Source of the DNA: 66-474 sp036278635
GTDB lineage: Bacteria; Pseudomonadota; Gammaproteobacteria; Xanthomonadales; Rhodanobacteraceae
NCBI GenBank assembly: GCA_036278635.1
Contig: DASUKQ010000162.1
Coordinates: 1-52,744 of the forward strand
Direction: 5' to 3'
DNA length: 52,744 nucleotides
In this document: positions 35,541 to 44,282 of the stretch, one piece after another
Numbering within the stretch: the stretch's first letter is position 1
How the letters are laid out: each line of letters opens with the position of its first letter
Translations under genes and position numbers: made by a program
Notes under the pieces: model-generated
Database searches by the model: none
Seen by the model: only the letters and a program-made list of their open reading frames with translations
Told to the model about the DNA's origin: nothing

Positions 35541-35569
35541 ACAAGGCCTGTCGGGAGGACAGGCCTTGT
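35541..35569 (-). terminator. Terminator of the rpoE-rseA-mucD operon
   Basis: ACAAGGCCTGTC (35541-35552) and GACAGGCCTTGT (35558-35569) form a perfect 12-bp stem with a 5-base loop. On the minus strand the stem is followed by TTTATTTC. It lies 22 bases after the mucD stop. Confidence 0.85.
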
Positions 35570-35591
35570 CGTGAGTCGGGGGCAATGCGTG

Positions 35592-37037
35592 CTACTTCTC
35601 CGGCACGCTGATCGCGATGAACAGGTTCTGGCCATTGTGCGAAACCAGCAGCAACACCGTGCTGCCCGGTTTCACGTTCGCGGTCTCGCGACGGAACTCG
35701 GCCACGTTGTCCACCGGCTTGTTGCCCACGCGCAGGATCACGTCGCCGGGCGACAATTGCGCATCGGCAGCCGGACCCTTGACATCGGTGATCACCACGC
35801 CGCCCTTGCCGCTGTAGCCGAGCTGCTGGCGCATGCCGGGGGTGATGTCCTGCACACTGAGGCCGAGCAGTCCGCTGCCGCCCCGGGCCGCCGGCGCGCC
35901 GGCGAGGAATTCCTGGCTGAGGCCGTTGCGCGGCATTTCGCCGACCTTGACCGTGACCGTCATCGGTTTGCCGTCACGCAGGAGTTCCACCTTCGCGTCG
36001 GTGCCCGGCGGGGTCATGGCCACGACCGGCGGCAGCTGCGCCGAGTCGTAAACCTTGTGGCCATCGAAGCCGGTGATCACGTCACCGATCTTGAGGCCCG
36101 CCTTGGCGGCCGGGCCGTCCTGTTGCACCTGGGAGACCAGCGCACCCTGTTCGTTTTTCAGGCCCCGGGATTTGGCGATCTTGTCGTTGAGGTTCTGGAT
36201 GCCGACCCCGATCATCCCGCGGCTGACGTAGCCCTTGGTCTTGAGCTGGCGCTCGGCGTTCATCGCGAGGTTGATGGGGATCGAGAACGACAACCCCATC
36301 GCACCGCCGCTGGTCGAGAAGATCTGCGAATTGATGCCGACGACTTGCCCGTCCAGATTGAACAGCGGGCCACCCGAATTGCCGCGATTGATCGGCACGT
36401 CGGTCTGGATGAACGGCACGGCGGGCTGGTCCCGGCCACCGAGACTGCGGCCCACGTAGCTGACGATTCCCGCGCTGACCGAATGGTCGAGGCCGTAAGG
36501 CGACCCGATCGCGACCACCCACTGCCCCGGTTTCAGATCGCTCGAGTCGCCGACCTGCACGGTGGGCAGGTTGTTGGCATCGATCTTCAGCAACGCAATG
36601 TCGTAGATCTTGTCGGTACCGACGATCTTCGCAGTGAAAGTGCGGTGGTCGGTCAGGTGCACCTTCACCGAATCGGCGTCCGCGACCACGTGGTTGTTGG
36701 TGAGGATGTAACCGTCGGAGGAGATGATGAAACCCGACCCCATGGATTCGGCACCGCGGTCCGGCCGCTGGAATTCAGGCCCGAATGGCATGCCGAAGAA
36801 GCGCCGCAGGATTTCGGGCATCTGCTGTTGTTGCTGGGTCTGAACCGGGCTGTCGTTGCCCATTTCGCTGGCGTGCTTGTAGCGGGCCACGACGTTCACC
36901 ACGGCCGGTCCGTACTTCTGGACGATGCCGGTGAAGTCCGGCAGCGCCACCGTCGGCGTCGCCGCCAACACAACGCCGGTGCCGGAAAAACACAACAACA
37001 CGAAGACGGCAGCGAACTGCCTCGCCCGTTTCAGCAT
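35592..37037 (-). CDS. mucD: Periplasmic Do-family serine endoprotease MucD/DegQ-like
   Basis: A 481-residue protein with a signal peptide (residues 1-25). The trypsin-like domain has His116 (TNNHVV), Asp146 (YDIALLK) and Ser221 (RGNSGGP). Two PDZ domains follow (about 285-375 and 390-478, the first with GMIGVGIQNLN, the second with GLLGLSVQDITP). It degrades misfolded envelope proteins. The start MLKRARQFAA is preferred because it begins the signal peptide and follows AAGGAGAAC. It is the third gene after rpoE and rseA, as in Xanthomonas. Confidence 0.93.
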   Translation of the reverse strand: MLKRARQFAAVFVLLCFSGTGVVLAATPTVALPDFTGIVQKYGPAVVNVVARYKHASEMGNDSPVQTQQQQQMPEILRRFFGMPFGPEFQRPDRGAESMGSGFIISSDGYILTNNHVVADADSVKVHLTDHRTFTAKIVGTDKIYDIALLKIDANNLPTVQVGDSSDLKPGQWVVAIGSPYGLDHSVSAGIVSYVGRSLGGRDQPAVPFIQTDVPINRGNSGGPLFNLDGQVVGINSQIFSTSGGAMGLSFSIPINLAMNAERQLKTKGYVSRGMIGVGIQNLNDKIAKSRGLKNEQGALVSQVQQDGPAAKAGLKIGDVITGFDGHKVYDSAQLPPVVAMTPPGTDAKVELLRDGKPMTVTVKVGEMPRNGLSQEFLAGAPAARGGSGLLGLSVQDITPGMRQQLGYSGKGGVVITDVKGPAADAQLSPGDVILRVGNKPVDNVAEFRRETANVKPGSTVLLLVSHNGQNLFIAISVPEK

Positions 37038-37212
37038 GGTGTTCTCCTTCTCATTTTCCAAAAATTCCGGGGCGGAAGCTGCACGGCGCAGCCCTCGACT
37101 CGTCCGCATCCGGACGCGGCGAGGGTAGGCGTGCGCTGGGTTCACGCAGCGCGCCGAAGCCGGCCCCACCCGCGCAACCGCCCGGCAAGGAGTCAGTACG
37201 CTGCTGGCGGCC

Positions 37213-37236
37213 GGTCGCGCGCAGGCGCGCTCCTAC
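37213..37236. repeat. Dispersed palindrome, copy 2 (GTAGGAGCG family)
   Basis: On the minus strand it begins GTAGGAGCGCGC and ends GCGCGACC. The core GCGCGC-AGG-CGCGC is palindromic. It lies in the 231-base rseA-mucD spacer, otherwise without features, and matches 29127-29150 at 21 of 24 positions. Confidence 0.75.
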
Positions 37237-37268
37237 AAAAACCACGACGGTCCGCCCTTCGTGGACGC

Positions 37269-37955
37269 TCAGTGCCGGGGCGCCGGGGCGCTCGTCGCAG
37301 ACGGCGGCTCCGGCAGCAACACGATCGAAAACGGCAGCCCGGGTTGGCCAGCCTGGGCCGCCGACGCATACGGCAACACCCCGCCGCGCGCGTAGGTGGC
37401 GCGCCGGAGGTAGTCGGGCTGCATCAGGCCGGTGCCATAAACCACATTGGCCGAAGCGGGTTGCGCGCCGAGCACGGTGGGCTGGCGGGCAAGCAACCAC
37501 GGCGGCGTGGCCGCGTCGGCGGTCGGGGTGGCGTCGGCCAGCGATGTCGGCACCGCCGAACCGGGCGCTGCCGGGCTTGTCGCGGGACGGCTTTGCGCGA
37601 CCGGGGCCGGGACGCCGGTCCGCGAATCCGGGACGTTCAACATCAGCGCGGCAACCGCCACGCTGGCGGCGATCGCGCCGCCACCCACATAGCGGGCCCA
37701 ATGCCGTGGCCGCGCCTGCGGGGTCGGTTCGGCCTTGAGAACAGCGGCGACGCGCGCCGCGAAATCGTTGTCGGTCTGCTGCGCCGACATCCGCGCAGAA
37801 TCGGATGCCAGACACGCGCGGATCAGATGCCAGCGCGACCAGGTCGCACCCAATTCGGGATCGTGGTCGAGGCGCCGCAACAGGAAGCGGGTCGGTTCGG
37901 CGGCAAGCTCGCCGTCCATCAGGGCGGAAAGGTCTTCGCGACTGGTCGGGTCCAT
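37269..37955 (-). CDS. rseA: Anti-sigma-E factor RseA
   Basis: A 228-residue protein. The N-terminal cytoplasmic domain has the RseA pattern SREDLSALMDGELAAEPTRFLLRRLDHDPELGATWSRWHLI. One membrane helix is at about 88-108 (YVGGGAIAASVAVAALMLNV), and the periplasmic part is Pro/Ala-rich with low complexity. It sequesters RpoE until cut by envelope proteases. The start at MDPTSRED is chosen because AGAGG lies 9 bases upstream; an ATG 9 bases further out would place that sequence against the start. Confidence 0.9.
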   Translation of the reverse strand: MDPTSREDLSALMDGELAAEPTRFLLRRLDHDPELGATWSRWHLIRACLASDSARMSAQQTDNDFAARVAAVLKAEPTPQARPRHWARYVGGGAIAASVAVAALMLNVPDSRTGVPAPVAQSRPATSPAAPGSAVPTSLADATPTADAATPPWLLARQPTVLGAQPASANVVYGTGLMQPDYLRRATYARGGVLPYASAAQAGQPGLPFSIVLLPEPPSATSAPAPRH

Positions 37956-37988
37956 CAGCAACATCCTCTCAGGGCGCGGATTGGATAC

Positions 37989-38576
37989 TCAATCATCATC
38001 GTTGGACAACAACGGACGCAATTGTTCATCGATCGCTTCGCGGGCGCGGAAGATGCGCGAGCGCACGGTGCCGATCGGACAACCCATGCGTTCGGCGATT
38101 TCCTCGTAGGACAGGCCATCGACTTCGCGCAGGGTGATTGCATCCCGCAATTCCTCCGGCAACTTTTCGACCGTGGCGAACACCGTTTGTTCAATTTCGT
38201 GGCGCGCCAGTTCGTGCTCGGGGGTGGCTTCGTCGCGCAGGCGGGATCCGGAATCGAACTGCACCGCGGTATCGGCGTCGATGTCCTCGGCCGGCGGGCG
38301 GCGCCCTTGGGCAACCAGGTGGTTCTTGGCGGTATTCACGGCGATCTTGTACATCCACGTGTAGAAGGCGCTGTCGCCGCGGAACGCACCGATCGCGCGG
38401 TAGGCGCGGATGAACGCTTCCTGCGCGACGTCTTCGCATTCGCTCCAGTCATGCACGTACCTCGACACCAGTCCGATGATCTTGTGCTGGTATTTGCGCA
38501 CCAGCAGGTCGAAGGCCTTGTTGTCGCCTTTGCGCACACGTGCGACCAGCGCGCGATCGGTTTCCACATCGCCCAT
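37989..38576 (-). CDS. rpoE: RNA polymerase sigma factor RpoE (sigma-E)
   Basis: A 195-residue ECF sigma factor. Region 2 is KAFDLLVRKYQHKIIGLVSRYVHDWSECEDVAQEAFIRAYRAI, and region 4 is LREVDGLSYEEIAERMGCPIGTVRSRIFRAREAI, both very close to RpoE/AlgU. The start MGDVETDRAL is preferred because it has the usual length and because a sigma-E-like promoter would begin transcription downstream of the alternative ATG at 38663. The operon rpoE-rseA-mucD governs the envelope-stress response and is probably autoregulated. Confidence 0.94.
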   Translation of the reverse strand: MGDVETDRALVARVRKGDNKAFDLLVRKYQHKIIGLVSRYVHDWSECEDVAQEAFIRAYRAIGAFRGDSAFYTWMYKIAVNTAKNHLVAQGRRPPAEDIDADTAVQFDSGSRLRDEATPEHELARHEIEQTVFATVEKLPEELRDAITLREVDGLSYEEIAERMGCPIGTVRSRIFRAREAIDEQLRPLLSNDDD

Positions 38577-38620
38577 CAGGGCGGCACTCCCTACCGGACC
38601 GGACGCATTGTGCGCACCGG

Positions 38621-38650
38621 TGTGACCGCGCTCGTCGCGCGAAAGTTCAA
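38621..38650 (-). promoter_or_regulatory. Candidate sigma-E promoter upstream of rpoE
   Basis: On the minus strand TTGAACTT (38650-38643) resembles the sigma-E -35 element GGAACTT. After 16 bases comes GTCACA (38626-38621), close to the -10 element GTCNAA. Transcription would start near 38614, about 38 bases before the chosen rpoE ATG. Sigma-E promoters upstream of rpoE are well known in other gammaproteobacteria. Confidence 0.5.
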
Positions 38651-38783
38651 CGGACTCCACCATTTGGCAACCCTTGGACCCTGTCTGCTGACATCGTGAT
38701 GATTGGGTCGATGCGAGCAGGATCAAGCGTAGCGCAAGCCGCATGAACGACGCATCGCGGGGGCGGTCGCCCGACCGACCGCG

Positions 38784-41126
38784 TCAACCGGTCGCCCCGC
38801 GCCGCCGGTCGGGCGGAAGCGGAAGCTCGCCGGTGGCGGCACCACGGCCCGGTTCACCGGCGTGGATGGACGCGGGATCCGCCCCGTCGGTGCCGGCCGC
38901 CCGGCCGCGCCGCGCCGCCAACAGCGTGGCGAATGCGCTGGCTGTCAGCGGTTGGGAGAACAGATAACCCTGGGCTCCATCGCAGCCGCGCGCGCGCAGG
39001 AATTCGAACTGGCGTTCGGTCTCGACGCCCTCGGCGACCACCCGCAATCCCCGGGCACGCGCGGCATCGAGCATCGCGGTCACCACGGCTTCATCGTCGG
39101 GATCGCTCCCGATGTTGTGCACGAAGCTCCGGTCGATCTTGACCGCATCGATCGGAAACGCGGTCGGGTGATCGGGCGACATGTGCCCCACGCCGGCGTC
39201 GTCGATCACGATGCGGCATCCCATCCTTTGCAGGGCCCGGAGCGTTCCGCCCAACTCAGGCGGCGGCTGCGCGAGGACGCTCTCGGTGACCTCGAGATCG
39301 AGCGTACGCGGCTCCAGTTTCGCATCGCGGCACGCCGCTTCGACCACCGTCACCAGGTTGGGCTGCATCCATTGCAGCGCCGACAGGTTGACGGCCAGCC
39401 GCAGGGACGCGCTCGCGCGACGCTGCCATACCGCCGCGTCGGCGCACGCGCGCCGCAGCACCCATTCGCCAATCGGGATGATCAGCCCGGTTTCCTCCGC
39501 CAACGGCAGGAAGAATCCGGGACTCAGGATTCCCAGCACCGGGTGCCGCCACCGGACCAGCGCCTCGACCCCGACGATCTCCCGGTTCGCAACGTCGATC
39601 TGCGGATGGTAGTGGACGCACAACTCGCCGTTGGCCTGGGCCTGGCGCAAGCGTGATTCCATTTCCGTGCGCTGGCGGTGCGCCGCCCCCGGGACGTTGC
39701 CGAATGCCTGCACGTTGTTGCGGCCGCGTCCCTTGGCGCTGTACATGGCCATGTCGGCGTGCTTGACGAGGGCCTCGACGTCGGCCGCGTCATCCGGGTA
39801 GACGCTCACGCCGATCGACGCGGTGACCTGCAGCTCGGATCCGTTGTCGAGCGTGAGCGGCGCATGCATGCATTCCAGCAGATTGCCGGCGACGCGCACG
39901 ATGTCGGCCCGGTCGTCGACGTGGCGCAGGATCAACGTGAACTCGTCGCCGGCGTAGCGGGCCACCGTGTCGGAGGCGCGCACGGCCTCGCGCATGCGCG
40001 TTGCTTCGGTCGCCAGCACCTCGTCGCCCACGCCATGCCCCAGCGAATCGTTGATGTCCTTGAAGCGGTCCAGGTCCACGAACAGCACCGCAAACACTTC
40101 GCCGGTGCGGCGCGCGTCCTTCAGCGTCGACTCCAGGCGATCGTTGAACAGCATCCGGTTCGGCAGGCCGGTCAGGCCGTCCAGCAGGGCGCGGCTGCGG
40201 CCGCGCTCGTGTTCGGCCCGCAGTTCCAGCACCGCCGCGAAACGCGCTGCGACGATTCCGAGCAGAGGAGTCAGCACGTCGGCAGGCATCGCATCCGAGC
40301 GTCGTGACGCGCACACCATGACGCCCAGCACGCTGCGGCGCGCATCGAGCAACGGCAACGCCGCGTAGCGGGCGCAGCCCGTGGCACGTGCGAACGGGTC
40401 GCGCCGGCCTCCGGCTTCCGGATCGCCGGCGCGAATGACCGCCTCGCCGCCAAGCGCCTGCTGCACGAAGGCCTGCTGCAGGGGATCGGGAGCACCCGGC
40501 GCGGACAGGCGATCCATCCGCGCAAGCGGTTTCAGCGCGTCGCCGGCCGCGCTGCGCTCGGCCACGACCATGAGGTCCATCGCCAGCGCTTCCATCGCGC
40601 GTTCCAGGAGGCCCGACAACCCGGCCACGTCGCGAGCCGGTTGCAGCAGCCCGGCGACCGTGCGCAACGTGGCGACCGTGTTCGCGGGGCCGGGCTCGTC
40701 GACGGATCCGGAACCCTGCGCTCGAGGTCGCGGTGGCGGCGCCGGCGTCGCGTCACCGACCCGCGCTTCGCGGATCCGCAATCGCGCTTCGGTCCCGTCG
40801 ACCGGAACGCGCAGCCAGGCCTTGATGTTGGTACAGGCCGCCAGCCGCGCGCCATCGTGGCTCGCGTCGAAGCCCGCGCCGAACAGGCCGATGACCGGCA
40901 CTTCGGCAAGCTGCGTGCACAGAATCCACGACTGGGTCGGCGCGTGTTCGAAATCCAGGATCGCGAGCGCCGGCCGCGGACCATGCCGAAGCAACGCGTG
41001 CGCATGGACGGAGTCCCGTGCACTCAGGATCTCGCCCGGATCCAGTCCGTCCAGCGCGTCGAACAGCACGCGGCGATCCTCACGCGAAGAGGCCACCACC
41101 AACACCGGGCGCCGGTCATCCGCCAT
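38784..41126 (-). CDS. GGDEF-EAL protein with receiver-like and GAF-like N-terminal regions
   Basis: A 780-residue soluble protein in c-di-GMP signalling. Residues 5-120 look like a receiver domain (PVLVVASSREDRRVLFDAL, LAILDFE). Residues 150-310 are GAF-like. The GGDEF domain (about 330-490) has DLDRFKDINDSLGHGVGDEVL and the active-site motif AGDEF in place of GGDEF, with an RxxD inhibitory site (RASD) five residues before RYAGDEF. The EAL domain (about 505-760) keeps EALVRW, NLSALQ, KIDRSFV and EGVET. Its loop 6 reads DDAGVGHMSP rather than DDFGTGYSSL. Direction of activity is uncertain. Start at MADDRRPVLVV; a GTG 39 bases upstream is possible. Confidence 0.9.
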   Translation of the reverse strand: MADDRRPVLVVASSREDRRVLFDALDGLDPGEILSARDSVHAHALLRHGPRPALAILDFEHAPTQSWILCTQLAEVPVIGLFGAGFDASHDGARLAACTNIKAWLRVPVDGTEARLRIREARVGDATPAPPPRPRAQGSGSVDEPGPANTVATLRTVAGLLQPARDVAGLSGLLERAMEALAMDLMVVAERSAAGDALKPLARMDRLSAPGAPDPLQQAFVQQALGGEAVIRAGDPEAGGRRDPFARATGCARYAALPLLDARRSVLGVMVCASRRSDAMPADVLTPLLGIVAARFAAVLELRAEHERGRSRALLDGLTGLPNRMLFNDRLESTLKDARRTGEVFAVLFVDLDRFKDINDSLGHGVGDEVLATEATRMREAVRASDTVARYAGDEFTLILRHVDDRADIVRVAGNLLECMHAPLTLDNGSELQVTASIGVSVYPDDAADVEALVKHADMAMYSAKGRGRNNVQAFGNVPGAAHRQRTEMESRLRQAQANGELCVHYHPQIDVANREIVGVEALVRWRHPVLGILSPGFFLPLAEETGLIIPIGEWVLRRACADAAVWQRRASASLRLAVNLSALQWMQPNLVTVVEAACRDAKLEPRTLDLEVTESVLAQPPPELGGTLRALQRMGCRIVIDDAGVGHMSPDHPTAFPIDAVKIDRSFVHNIGSDPDDEAVVTAMLDAARARGLRVVAEGVETERQFEFLRARGCDGAQGYLFSQPLTASAFATLLAARRGRAAGTDGADPASIHAGEPGRGAATGELPLPPDRRRGATG

Positions 41127-41323
41127 CAACGCAGCGCACCGGAACTTTCGCATCGCGACGCCCACCGCGGCGTGTGCGGGCCGGGCACGTGACCGGGAAG
41201 CCGGTCTTGCGCGAAGTCCTTTGGCGAACCGGTTGCTGTCACGGCTGCTCCTTGATCCGGACGTTGACCCGAATCCTCCCCCGCCCGATGATGATGCTTA
41301 CGTGGCGGCCACGGGACTGAGAA

Positions 41324-43372
41324 GTGTTCGACGGTTTGAGATTCAGCCATTGGAAAGCTTCGACTGGCGCCGACCGGGTGCTCGTACTGACCCTTGAGCG
41401 TGCCGGTGGCAGCGTCAACGCTTTGTCACGGGCGGTGCTGGATGAACTGGACGCGCTGCTGGAGCGCATCGCCATCGGGAAGCCCGCCGCGGTCGTGATC
41501 CATTCCGGCAAGGCCTCCGGTTTCGCGGTCGGCGCCGATCTCAAGGAATTCGAGGGCTACGCGCGCAAGGGCACGGTGCGCGAGGAAATCGAGCACGGCC
41601 AGCGGGTGTTCGAACGCCTGGCCCGGCTGCCGATGCCGACGGTCGCCGCGATCCATGGCGCATCCATGGGAGGCGGCACCGAACTCGCGCTGGCGTGCCG
41701 GATGCGGATCGCCGCACGAACGCCGGAAACCCGGATCGCCCTGCCCGAGGTGCAACTCGGGATCCACCCGGGCTGGGGCGGCACAGCGCGGCTGCCTCGC
41801 CTGATCGGCGCGCCCAAGGCGCTGGCCATGATGTTGACCGGGCGCGCGGCGTCGGCCGATCGCGCGCTTGCGGAAGGTTTGGTCGATCGGCTGGCCGCGC
41901 CGGATGCGCTGCTGGAGGAAGCACGCAAGCTCGCGCTGCAGCCCATCGCACGACCTTTCGCGCAACGCGCCCTGGCCTGGCTCACCAATTGCTGGCCGGC
42001 GCGACAGGTCCTCGCTCCCATCGTGCGCAAACAGGCGGCGGCCAAGGCGCCGCCCCGCCACTACCCGGCGCCATCCGCGTTGATCGAGGTGTGGCGCAGG
42101 GGTGGTGGCGACATCCGCCAACGCCTGCGGCTGGAAGCGCGTTCGGTCGCCCGACTCGCGGAAACCGCCACCGCGCACAATTTGATCCGGATCTTCTTCC
42201 TGCGCGAACGCATGCGCGGCCTTGCCGGCGACACGCCACACGGCATCCACCACGTGCACGTGGTCGGCGCCGGCGTGATGGGCGGCGACATCGCGGCGTG
42301 GAGCGCTTCGCGCGGTTTCGAAGTTTCCTTGCAGGATCGCGAGTTGAAATTCGTCGAACCGGCGCTGGGGCGTGCGCGCAAATTGTTCGAGAAAAAATTG
42401 AAAACCGCGGACCGCATCGACGCGGCGGGCAAGCGCCTGGTCGCCGACGTCGAAGGCGCAAGCATCGCCTCCTCGCAACTCGCGATCGAGGCCATTTTTG
42501 AAAACCCGGAAGCCAAGGAATCCGTCTATCGCGACATCGAACCCGCGATCGCCCACGACGCGCTGATCGCCACCAACACCTCGTCGATTCCGCTGGACGC
42601 ATTGCGCGGTGCGCTGGCGCGCCCGCAACGCTTCCTCGGCCTGCACTTCTTCAATCCGGTCGCGCAGATGCCGCTGGTGGAAGTCGTCCGGCACGACGCA
42701 CTCGATCCGGTCGTCGAAAAGCGCGCGCTGGCGTGGGTGAAGGCCATCGGCAAATTGCCGCTGCCCGTCGCGGGCACGCCGGGGTTCCTGGTCAACCGGA
42801 TCCTGATGCCGTACCTGCTGGAAGCCGTGCGCTGCCACACCGAGGGCATCCCCGATCCGGTGATCGACCGCGCCGCAAAACATTTCGGGATGCCGATGGG
42901 CCCGATCGAACTGGCCGACACCGTCGGCCTGGACGTCGCCCAGTCGGTGGGGCGCGAACTGGGACCATTCCTCAAACTCGAACTGCCTGAAGGCATCGTG
43001 GACAAGGTTGAAGCCGGCAAGCGCGGCAAGAAGGACGGCGAAGGTTTCTATGTGTGGAAGGAAGGCAAGCCCGAAAAGCCCAAAGTCGATCCCGGCTACC
43101 ACGCACCTTCGGACCTCGAAGACCGCCTGATCCTGCCGATGCTCAACGAGGCGGTGTCGTGCCTGCACGACGGCGTTGTCGACGATGCCGACCTGCTGGA
43201 TGCCGGCGTGATTTTCGGTACCGGTTTCGCGCCCTTCCGCGGCGGCCCCATCCAGTACATCCGCAGCATCGGGGCAGGCGAACTGCGCGAAAAACTCGAA
43301 GCGCTGGCCCAGACCCACGGAGCGCGCTTCGCGCCGAAGCAGGGCTGGTTCAATCCGGCGCTGGCCAAGTAG
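41324..43372 (+). CDS. Bifunctional enoyl-CoA hydratase/3-hydroxyacyl-CoA dehydrogenase (FadB/FadJ-like)
   Basis: A 682-residue beta-oxidation enzyme. The N-terminal crotonase domain (1-200) has AIHGASMGGGTELALACRMR and ALPEVQLGIHPGWGGTARLPRL, which keep both catalytic glutamates. The dehydrogenase domain (about 300-600) has VHVVGAGVMGGDIAAWSASRG, NTSSIPL, LGLHFFNPV with the catalytic His, and TPGFLVNRILMPYLLEA. The start is GTG at 41324, the first possible codon after an in-frame stop 6 bases earlier, and it gives MFDGLRFSHWKA, like related proteins. No thiolase gene is adjacent. Confidence 0.92.
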   Translation: MFDGLRFSHWKASTGADRVLVLTLERAGGSVNALSRAVLDELDALLERIAIGKPAAVVIHSGKASGFAVGADLKEFEGYARKGTVREEIEHGQRVFERLARLPMPTVAAIHGASMGGGTELALACRMRIAARTPETRIALPEVQLGIHPGWGGTARLPRLIGAPKALAMMLTGRAASADRALAEGLVDRLAAPDALLEEARKLALQPIARPFAQRALAWLTNCWPARQVLAPIVRKQAAAKAPPRHYPAPSALIEVWRRGGGDIRQRLRLEARSVARLAETATAHNLIRIFFLRERMRGLAGDTPHGIHHVHVVGAGVMGGDIAAWSASRGFEVSLQDRELKFVEPALGRARKLFEKKLKTADRIDAAGKRLVADVEGASIASSQLAIEAIFENPEAKESVYRDIEPAIAHDALIATNTSSIPLDALRGALARPQRFLGLHFFNPVAQMPLVEVVRHDALDPVVEKRALAWVKAIGKLPLPVAGTPGFLVNRILMPYLLEAVRCHTEGIPDPVIDRAAKHFGMPMGPIELADTVGLDVAQSVGRELGPFLKLELPEGIVDKVEAGKRGKKDGEGFYVWKEGKPEKPKVDPGYHAPSDLEDRLILPMLNEAVSCLHDGVVDDADLLDAGVIFGTGFAPFRGGPIQYIRSIGAGELREKLEALAQTHGARFAPKQGWFNPALAK

Positions 43373-43418
43373 GGCGGGCGCAAGCCCTCCCGCGGTCTTT
43401 CCTTGTTGGCGAGCGACG

Positions 43419-43453
43419 GGGTGCGCTGCGCGACTCCCTGCCTTCGCGCACCC
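43419..43453 (+). other. Stem-loop after the beta-oxidation gene, possible weak terminator
   Basis: GGGTGCGC (43419-43426) and GCGCACCC (43446-43453) form an 8-bp stem with a 19-base loop. Oligo-T tracts follow only after about 10-17 bases, so it is not a standard terminator. Confidence 0.3.
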
Positions 43454-43460
43454 GGTTCCC

Positions 43461-43490
43461 CTGTTTTCACTTTTTTTCATATTTTTTCAT
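43461..43490. promoter_or_regulatory. Three 10-bp T-rich direct repeats upstream of the unknown operon
   Basis: CTGTTTTCAC, TTTTTTTCAT and ATTTTTTCAT follow each other with exact 10-bp period, about 110-140 bases before the 43598 gene. The stretch is markedly AT-rich for this genome. The shared TTTTCA core also recurs next to the winged-helix regulator start at 47331-47370. One repeat per helical turn fits an OmpR/PhoB-type DNA-binding protein. It could instead be a bent A-tract or terminator tail. Confidence 0.4.
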
Positions 43491-43597
43491 TGGCTGTTTG
43501 AGGGCCTGTTGTCCACACTGTGCTCTGCTGACCGCGTGGAAAGTAAAGCTGGTAGCGATCAGATGCGACTCGGAATCCCGTAGAGGAGCATCAAATC

Positions 43598-44269
43598 ATG
43601 AGTTTCACCGGTATCGCCGAGGTCTTCGGCAGCATCCACGAAACTGCGTTGAACGACGTGCTTCACGCGTTCTTCAGCGCGAGGCCCCGCTACCTCCGCT
43701 ACGGATCACCGGCCTTCGTGCCGACGACGACGGTCAACGAAACGAGCATCAGTGCCATACCGTTTCCCGGCATTCCCGGCGGCATCGACTGGCGAGTCAC
43801 ATTCCAGGTCCCGGGCGTCGATTTGTTCAAGCAATCCCAGGCACTCCCCCAAGGCCTCACACTGGGGCCAGGGCAGTTCAGCTTGCACACGGCCGTCGAA
43901 CTCTGCGTGAACTGCGTCAAACGACGCGACGATCGCGGCAACAGCCCAAACAAGGATCAGCGTGACCGCCATCTCGACCAGGTCACCTGCGCGAAGATCG
44001 GTGTATTCGGCATCGGCCACATCGACTCCTGGAGCAACAGCAACGGCGACGGCGCGGTGCGCCTGCGGGTAGACGCGGTCGAGTTGGTCGATATCACGCC
44101 CGATGCGCTCGAATCCGTCCTCGAATGCATCATCAGGATGATTCTCGACGCAGTCCTCTCGCAGGTCGAGCTGCCTCTGAAGGCTTTGCGCGCCGGCGCA
44201 TTCCAGCTGGTGGTCAGCGACGGTCCGAAGATCGACGACGACCGCATCAAGGTCTTCGGAAACGTCTGA
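43598..44269 (+). CDS. Unknown protein, first gene of the accessory operon
   Basis: A 223-residue protein that I cannot place in a named family. No signal peptide or membrane helix is visible. Residues 10-30 form an amphipathic helix (SIHETALNDVLHAFFSARPRY). Beta-strand-rich sequence follows (IDWRVTFQVPGVDLF, FSLHTAVELCVNCV). A charged loop at 109-127 is followed by a second beta region and a helix at about 168-190 (ALESVLECIIRMILDAVL). Cysteines are at 103, 106, 131 and 177. GAGGAG lies 9 bases before the ATG. GC at third positions looks lower than in flanking core genes. The alternation of a helix and long strands could suit a lipid-binding (TULIP-like) fold, which is speculation. Confidence 0.8.
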   Translation: MSFTGIAEVFGSIHETALNDVLHAFFSARPRYLRYGSPAFVPTTTVNETSISAIPFPGIPGGIDWRVTFQVPGVDLFKQSQALPQGLTLGPGQFSLHTAVELCVNCVKRRDDRGNSPNKDQRDRHLDQVTCAKIGVFGIGHIDSWSNSNGDGAVRLRVDAVELVDITPDALESVLECIIRMILDAVLSQVELPLKALRAGAFQLVVSDGPKIDDDRIKVFGNV

Positions 44270-44282
44270 AGGAGAACCAGCC

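Larger units (their letters stand above)
35276..35591. other. Repeat-bearing intergenic region between MBL hydrolase and mucD
   Basis: This 316-base spacer contains a long inverted repeat (35399-35502) and the mucD terminator (35541-35569). The first 120 bases are the upstream region of the MBL operon, with no confident promoter. No gene is supported. Confidence 0.7.

Noticed and set aside
35394..35635. Short reading frames with PSPSRGGLGG and PLPASPLKGEE peptides
   Set aside because: They are translations of the inverted repeat at 35399-35502 and its flank, not genes.
35571..38699. A 1042-codon open frame on the plus strand opposite mucD, rseA and rpoE
   Set aside because: It is a high-GC shadow: three well-conserved genes occupy the other strand, and the translation is Arg/His/Gly-rich without family motifs.
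43464..43490. T-tracts as the terminator of the beta-oxidation gene
   Set aside because: The nearest stem-loop ends well before the main T-tracts, and the exact 10-bp phasing of the TTTTCA repeats is better explained as a regulatory site; termination cannot be excluded.
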